The notes below the pieces were generated by a model. The model made no database searches. It was not told where the DNA came from and saw only the letters and a program-made list of their open reading frames with translations. From an uncultured Eubacteriales bacterium (lineage in GTDB: Bacteria > Bacillota > Clostridia > Oscillospirales > Acutalibacteraceae): a stretch of 37,257 bases of DNA. Both the position numbers and the translations under genes were made by a program. The stretch is taken from positions 1 to 37,257 of the forward strand of contig CAKSJY010000013.1 of the NCBI GenBank assembly GCA_934464585.1, in the 5' to 3' direction. This document shows positions 33,538 through 37,257 of the stretch, one piece after another (position 1 is the stretch's first letter; each line of letters opens with the position of its first letter).

Positions 33538-34092
33538 TTATATTTCCATTATTTCCTTTTCTTTCTTTTGAGAAATTTCATCTATTTCTTTGCAGAATTT
33601 GTCGGTTAAATCCTGAATTGTTTTTTCAGCTTGTTTTAAATCATCTTCGGTAATTTCAGATTCTTTTTTCATAAGTTTTAGCTTATCGATACTATCTCTT
33701 CTAATTGAACGAATAGAAACTTTCGAATTCTCCCCTATCTTAGATATATCTTTAACAATTTCACGACGACGATCCTCTGTTAAAGATGGAAATGTTATAC
33801 GAATGGTTTTTCCGTCTGTTTGAGGATTTATTCCCAAATCGGATGTTTGAATTGCCTTTTCAATTCCTTTTACAACAGATATATCCCAAGGTTGGATTGT
33901 CAAAGTTCTTGCTTCTGTTACAGATACAGCGGCCAATTGATTTATAGGTGTTGGTGTATCGTAATAATCAACTAATATTTTATCAAGTACTGCAGGGTTA
34001 GCTCTTCCTGCACGAATAGATGCATATTCTTTAACAAGAGAGTCGATCGACTTAGTCATTTTTTCTTCAGTATTTTTAAATATTTTTTTCAT
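33538..34092 (-). CDS. frr: Ribosome recycling factor
   Basis: Splits post-termination ribosomes together with EF-G. 184 aa, with the conserved SIRAGRANPAVLDKILVDYY (25-44) and NPQTDGKTIRITFPSLTEDRR (about 94-114). A good RBS GAGGAG precedes the ATG. The pyrH-frr-uppS order is the standard bacterial one. Confidence 0.98.
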   Translation of the reverse strand: MKKIFKNTEEKMTKSIDSLVKEYASIRAGRANPAVLDKILVDYYDTPTPINQLAAVSVTEARTLTIQPWDISVVKGIEKAIQTSDLGINPQTDGKTIRITFPSLTEDRRREIVKDISKIGENSKVSIRSIRRDSIDKLKLMKKESEITEDDLKQAEKTIQDLTDKFCKEIDEISQKKEKEIMEI

Positions 34093-34112
34093 AATGATTT
34101 CTCCTCACAAAT

Positions 34113-34820
34113 TTAATTTCTTACTATAGTTCCGTTAGCTTCTCCACAAACGGCCAAGGCTATATTTTCAGGATTTTCAAGACTAAATACAAATAGTGGT
34201 ATATTATTATCTTTACATAATGAAGCTGCTGTACTATCTATAACACCCAAGTTTTTATTTAAAACATCAGCGAACGAAATAGAATCATATTTGATTGCAT
34301 CTAGGTTTTTCTTAGGATCGCTATCATATACACCGTCAACCATTGTAGCTTTTAAAATTACATCCGCACCTATCTCAGCTGCACGAAGTGCTGCAGCTGT
34401 ATCGGTTGAGAAATATGGGCTTCCCGTTCCGCATCCTAATATTACAACTCTACCTTTTTCTAAATGTCTTATAGCTCGATTTCGAATATATGGTTCTGCT
34501 ATTTGTGGCATACTAACTGCAGTTTGAACTCTAACCGGTACACCAAGTTGTTCAAGAGCATCAGCAACACCTAATGCATTTATACCTGTTGCAAGCATAC
34601 CCATTTGATCTGCACGGGTTCTATCCATTTTACCGCTGCTACGTCCTCTCCAGAAATTTCCGCCGCCTACTACAATAGCAACTTGTGCTCCCATTTCAAC
34701 ACATTTTTTAATGGACAAACATATATTTAAAACGGTATCAAAATTTATTCCGTGATCGCTTTCTCCTGCAAGCGCCTCTCCACTTAGTTTAAGTAATATT
34801 CTTTTGTATTTAGGTTCCAA
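34113..34820 (-). CDS. pyrH: Uridylate kinase (UMP kinase)
   Basis: Hexameric bacterial UMP kinase of the amino-acid-kinase fold, 235 aa. Motifs: YKRILLKLSGEALAG at the start, VVGGGNFWRGR (about 50-60), ATGINALGVADALE and TGSPYFSTDTAAALRAAEI. The TTG at 34820 is chosen over the ATG at 34844: AAGGAG lies 9 bases before the TTG, whereas the ATG has no RBS and the promoter at 34853-34881 would start transcription within a few bases of it. First gene of the nine-gene operon. Confidence 0.97.
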   Translation of the reverse strand: MEPKYKRILLKLSGEALAGESDHGINFDTVLNICLSIKKCVEMGAQVAIVVGGGNFWRGRSSGKMDRTRADQMGMLATGINALGVADALEQLGVPVRVQTAVSMPQIAEPYIRNRAIRHLEKGRVVILGCGTGSPYFSTDTAAALRAAEIGADVILKATMVDGVYDSDPKKNLDAIKYDSISFADVLNKNLGVIDSTAASLCKDNNIPLFVFSLENPENIALAVCGEANGTIVRN

Positions 34821-34852
34821 CGCAAACCACTCCTTAAAAAGCATTTTATTTT

Positions 34853-34881
34853 ATTTTACAATAATTGCAACCTTATGTAAA
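34853..34881 (-). promoter_or_regulatory. Sigma-A promoter of the pyrH-polC operon
   Basis: Minus strand TTTACA (34881-34876), 17-base spacer, TAAAAT (34858-34853). The predicted start near 34846 supports the TTG start of pyrH at 34820. Confidence 0.8.
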
Positions 34882-34969
34882 GCAAAAAATTGTAATTATG
34901 TTAATAAGCAACATAAATGTGCAATAAATTTAGATTGAGATAAAGTACAGATTTTATTGTTTTAATTCT

Positions 34970-35090
34970 TTGAAATGAAAAAGGTTAATGTAATAATGTT
35001 CTTAATTCGTTACTGTAAATACAGTGCTGTTTAGCAAGATAACAGTCAAATGTCAACAGTCTAAATTATACTGTTGGCCTTTATTTTAAT
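34970..35090 (+). other. Intergenic region with palindrome and terminator-like hairpin
   Basis: Within the 382-base gap between pyrH and gdhA: a possible promoter TTGAAA-N16-AATAAT (34970-34997), a palindrome ACTGTA-AA-TACAGT (35012-35025), two AACAGTC copies (35041 and 35055) and a 9-bp hairpin GTCAACAGT/ACTGTTGGC (35052-35078) followed by TTTATTTT. Together they could define a small RNA of about 85 nt, or regulatory sites for gdhA. No ORF. Confidence 0.35.
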
Positions 35091-35172
35091 CCTGAATTTT
35101 CATATGAACACTGGAAATAGTATAATTATTATCTTTATTTTACCATAAATAATTCTACAATACGGATTATTG

Positions 35173-35181
35173 TGATATAAT
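35173..35181 (+). promoter_or_regulatory. Extended -10 promoter of gdhA
   Basis: TGATATAAT: a perfect TATAAT (35176-35181) with the TG extension; the -35 region is weak. The leader is about 40 bases. Confidence 0.6.
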
Positions 35182-35226
35182 AAAAATGTGATAAATTAAA
35201 AAGAGTAATTTTTTAGGAGGAAATAT

Positions 35227-36558
35227 ATGTCATACGTTAAAGAACAATTGGAAAGATTAATAGAACACAATCCTGCAGAACCTGAATTTCAACAGGCTGC
35301 AACTGAAGTTTTAACTTCTTTAGAACCTGTAATCGAAAAGAACCCACAATACGAAAAAGCGGGTATATTAGAAAGAATTACAGAACCGGAAAGATTAATT
35401 TCATTCCGAGTTTCCTGGGTTGACGATAACGGAAAAGTACAGGTAAATCGTGGTTATAGAGTACAATTTAACAGTGCTATCGGACCATATAAAGGTGGAC
35501 TAAGATTTCATCCGTCTGTTAATGTTGGCATTATAAAATTCTTAGGATTTGAACAAATATTCAAAAATGCATTAACCGGGTTACCTATAGGTGGAGGAAA
35601 AGGTGGATCTGATTTTGATCCTAAAGGCAAAAGTGATAGAGAAATTATGGCATTTTGCCAAAGCTTTATGACTGAATTATCTAAACATATTGGTGCTGAT
35701 ACTGATGTGCCGGCAGGTGATATTGGGGTCGGTGGAAGAGAAATAGGCTATTTATTTGGTCAGTATAAACGAATTCGAAACGTATATGAAGGTGTTTTAA
35801 CCGGCAAGGGCTTAAATTTTGGCGGATCACTTGTACGTACCGAAGCTACAGGATATGGACTTTTATATCTAACAGAAGAAATGCTTAAGAAAAATGGTCA
35901 CGATATTAAAGGTAAAACCGTATCAATCTCCGGTGCCGGCAATGTTGCGATATATGCAGCTGAAAAAGCAATTCAAATGGGTGCAAAGGTTGTTACAATG
36001 TCTGACTCGACAGGCTGGATTTATGACGAAAATGGCATTGATTTAAAGGCTATAAAGGAAATTAAAGAAGTTAATCATCAAAGACTTATCGAATATCCTA
36101 AGTATCAATCTAATGCTCAATATCATGAAGGAAAGTTCGACTGGAGTATTGCTTGTGATGTTGCCTTACCATGTGCAACTCAAAATGAATTAGATAAAAA
36201 TGGTGCACAAAATCTAATTAAAAACGGTGTAATAGCAGTTGCAGAGGGTGCAAATATGCCGACAACTCTTGATGCTACAGAGCTATTTTTACAAAATAAG
36301 ATTTTATTTGCTCCAGGTAAAGCTGCAAATGCCGGAGGTGTTGCTACTTCTGCACTTGAAATGAGCCAAAACAGCATGAGACTATCCTGGTCATTTGAAG
36401 AAGTTGACCAAAAGCTTAAAGATATAATGGTTAATATATTCAAACAAATTTCAGAGTCTGCTGCTAAATATGGCTTTGACGGTAATTATGTAATAGGTGC
36501 TAATATAGCAGGCTTTGAAAAGGTTGCTGATGCTATGTTAAGACAAGGTGTTATCTAA
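35227..36558 (+). CDS. gdhA: Glutamate dehydrogenase (NADP-type, GdhA)
   Basis: Hexameric cytosolic enzyme of 443 aa interconverting 2-oxoglutarate plus ammonium and glutamate. Substrate-binding lysines lie in GPYKGGLRFHPSVN (about 87-100) and the catalytic lysine in GLPIGGGKGGSDFDPKG (about 118-134); DTDVPAGDIGVGGREIGY follows, and the dinucleotide fold is ISGAGNVAIYAAEKAIQMGA. Length and motifs are those of the NADP-dependent, biosynthetic-type family; coenzyme preference is inferred from family. A strong RBS TTAGGAGGAAA and ribosome-friendly codons suggest high expression. The next gene starts 20 bases later without a terminator between. Confidence 0.96.
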   Translation: MSYVKEQLERLIEHNPAEPEFQQAATEVLTSLEPVIEKNPQYEKAGILERITEPERLISFRVSWVDDNGKVQVNRGYRVQFNSAIGPYKGGLRFHPSVNVGIIKFLGFEQIFKNALTGLPIGGGKGGSDFDPKGKSDREIMAFCQSFMTELSKHIGADTDVPAGDIGVGGREIGYLFGQYKRIRNVYEGVLTGKGLNFGGSLVRTEATGYGLLYLTEEMLKKNGHDIKGKTVSISGAGNVAIYAAEKAIQMGAKVVTMSDSTGWIYDENGIDLKAIKEIKEVNHQRLIEYPKYQSNAQYHEGKFDWSIACDVALPCATQNELDKNGAQNLIKNGVIAVAEGANMPTTLDATELFLQNKILFAPGKAANAGGVATSALEMSQNSMRLSWSFEEVDQKLKDIMVNIFKQISESAAKYGFDGNYVIGANIAGFEKVADAMLRQGVI

Positions 36559-36578
36559 TTAAATTAGCAGGTGATTTA

Positions 36579-37079
36579 ATGAAAAAATTATTTCTTTTTC
36601 TTGTTGCAGCTGTAGGTACTATTTGTCTTCTTTCTTCTTGCAATAAAACCGAAAGCGTCTCCAGTACTAAAATTAAGACAGATTTTTCATCAGGTGCGAA
36701 TGTTGAATATAATGGAAACTATTCAAAATGTACGATAAAGAATGACAAAGAAAAAGGAACAGAATTTATAATAGATGAACCTGAAGCGATTCGCGGATAT
36801 ACTATTAATATATCTAATGATAAGAACTTTATTGAATTTAAAGATTTACACTGTGAGACACACAATCTTCCAATTGAGGAAAACTCATATCCAATATCTA
36901 TCAATAGAATATTAAAAGATATTGAAGGACGCGAATCTCTAAATATAAATAATAAAGATAACTCAGTTTGTGGTGAATGTGATGGTATTAAGTATACAGT
37001 CTTTTTTGATCCGTCATCAAGAGAAATAACTAAGATCACCTCACCAAGTTTAGAACTAAATGTTGAACTAACTAAATAG
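36579..37079 (+). CDS. Hypothetical lipoprotein
   Basis: A 166-aa protein with a lipoprotein signal peptide: MKK, a hydrophobic core LFLFLVAAVGTICLL and the lipobox LSSC (Cys21), so the mature protein should be lipid-anchored outside the membrane. The mature part is hydrophilic with beta-type alternation and a pair of cysteines near 111 and 138 regions (LHCETH, VCGECDG). I recognise no family. RBS AGGTGA precedes the ATG. It is apparently co-transcribed with gdhA, and followed by a terminator. The overlapping minus-strand ORF (36719-37123) is a shadow. Confidence 0.75.
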   Translation: MKKLFLFLVAAVGTICLLSSCNKTESVSSTKIKTDFSSGANVEYNGNYSKCTIKNDKEKGTEFIIDEPEAIRGYTINISNDKNFIEFKDLHCETHNLPIEENSYPISINRILKDIEGRESLNINNKDNSVCGECDGIKYTVFFDPSSREITKITSPSLELNVELTK

Positions 37080-37084
37080 TATAT

Positions 37085-37125
37085 AAATGACCACTCTTCA
37101 GAATTAAATTGAAGAGTGGTCATTT
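37085..37125 (+). terminator. Terminator of gdhA-lipoprotein transcript
   Basis: A 16-bp perfect stem AAATGACCACTCTTCA/TGAAGAGTGGTCATTT with a 9-base loop; the T-run is short. Confidence 0.85.
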
Positions 37126-37149
37126 CATTACGGCTTTAGTCGGTTTTTA

Positions 37150-37257
37150 GCAGGTTGATGGTGGGACGTCCGAAACAAACCCCCCCGCTATGCGGGTGCG
37201 TATTGGAAGTTATACAAAAAAATTTCCTAAGGAGTACAATAAGACCGTTCAGGTCTT
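37150..37257. mobile_element. Possible left end of an IS200/IS605-like element, cut by the window edge
   Basis: The last 108 bases differ from their surroundings: a run of seven C (37180-37186), a hairpin CCCGC-TAT-GCGGG (37184-37196), a strong RBS-like CCTAAGGAG (37226-37234) and a hairpin AAGACC-GTTCA-GGTCTT ending exactly at the window edge. Subterminal imperfect hairpins next to a leader for a small transposase are typical of IS200/IS605 ends, but no transposase is visible, so this is a guess. It could instead be another structured leader. Confidence 0.3.

Noticed and set aside
36719..37123. 134-codon minus-strand ORF over the lipoprotein gene and its terminator
   Set aside because: It begins inside a terminator hairpin and has no promoter or RBS; the plus-strand frame has a signal peptide and an RBS.
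1..37257. CRISPR arrays, prophage or complete transposons
   Set aside because: No regularly spaced repeats, cas genes, phage structural genes or transposase frames are present.

Overview
The window is AT-rich chromosomal DNA from a strictly anaerobic, endospore-forming Firmicute of class Clostridia; an uncultured Oscillospiraceae-like lineage fits best (inference from gene content). The signs are yabP and yabQ, a textbook forespore sigma factor G, Gram-positive-type DNA polymerase III (PolC), a membrane pyrophosphatase, a class I hybrid-cluster protein, HemZ and IreB. Most of it is core housekeeping sequence. No prophage or CRISPR array is visible, and only a possible mobile-element edge appears at the extreme right end.

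Layout. 63-8342 is a tightly packed plus-strand operon: a 43-aa small ORF, rel ((p)ppGpp synthetase/hydrolase), dtd, an MBL hydrolase, hemZ, a uridine-kinase-like P-loop kinase, a zinc-ribbon protein, then the conserved block rqcP(yabO)-yabP-yabQ-divIC-yabR, ending in a strong terminator. 8412-8825 is the RNase P RNA gene with its own promoter and terminator. 8955-11885 holds an ATPase with a decayed second P-loop (minus), ireB (minus), sigG (plus, behind a candidate sigma-G-type promoter) and a 121-aa orphan protein (minus). 12209-14424 holds hcp (plus) and a fluoride riboswitch with its fluoride channel crcB/fluC (minus). 14538-18107 is a minus-strand stretch with an argininosuccinate-lyase-like protein whose catalytic motifs are eroded, a type Ic aspartate aminotransferase, a small XRE regulator, and a tRNA-Thr(CGU)/tRNA-Pro(GGG) pair.

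18542-20629 is hppA, the K+-dependent-type membrane pyrophosphatase. The following gap contains a complete promoter-RNA-terminator unit for a roughly 110-nt RNA I do not recognise. Then come a DUF6873-like pentein-fold protein and a XerC-like tyrosine recombinase whose promoter is overlapped by a perfect 20-bp inverted repeat. 34820-23108 (minus) is a nine-gene operon, pyrH-frr-uppS-cdsA-dxr-rseP-ispG-polC-(AI-2E family membrane protein). It links UMP supply, ribosome recycling, isoprenoid and phospholipid synthesis, membrane proteolysis and replication. The right end has gdhA and a lipoprotein gene, a terminator, and about 120 nt of unusual hairpin-rich sequence cut by the window edge.

Points of most interest: the orphan small RNA, the recombinase-promoter palindrome, the argininosuccinate-lyase homologue without its catalytic serine motif, the AI-2E transporter whose real N-terminus has no standard start codon, and the small ORF coupled to rel. 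All of these were read by eye; no database or folding program was used.
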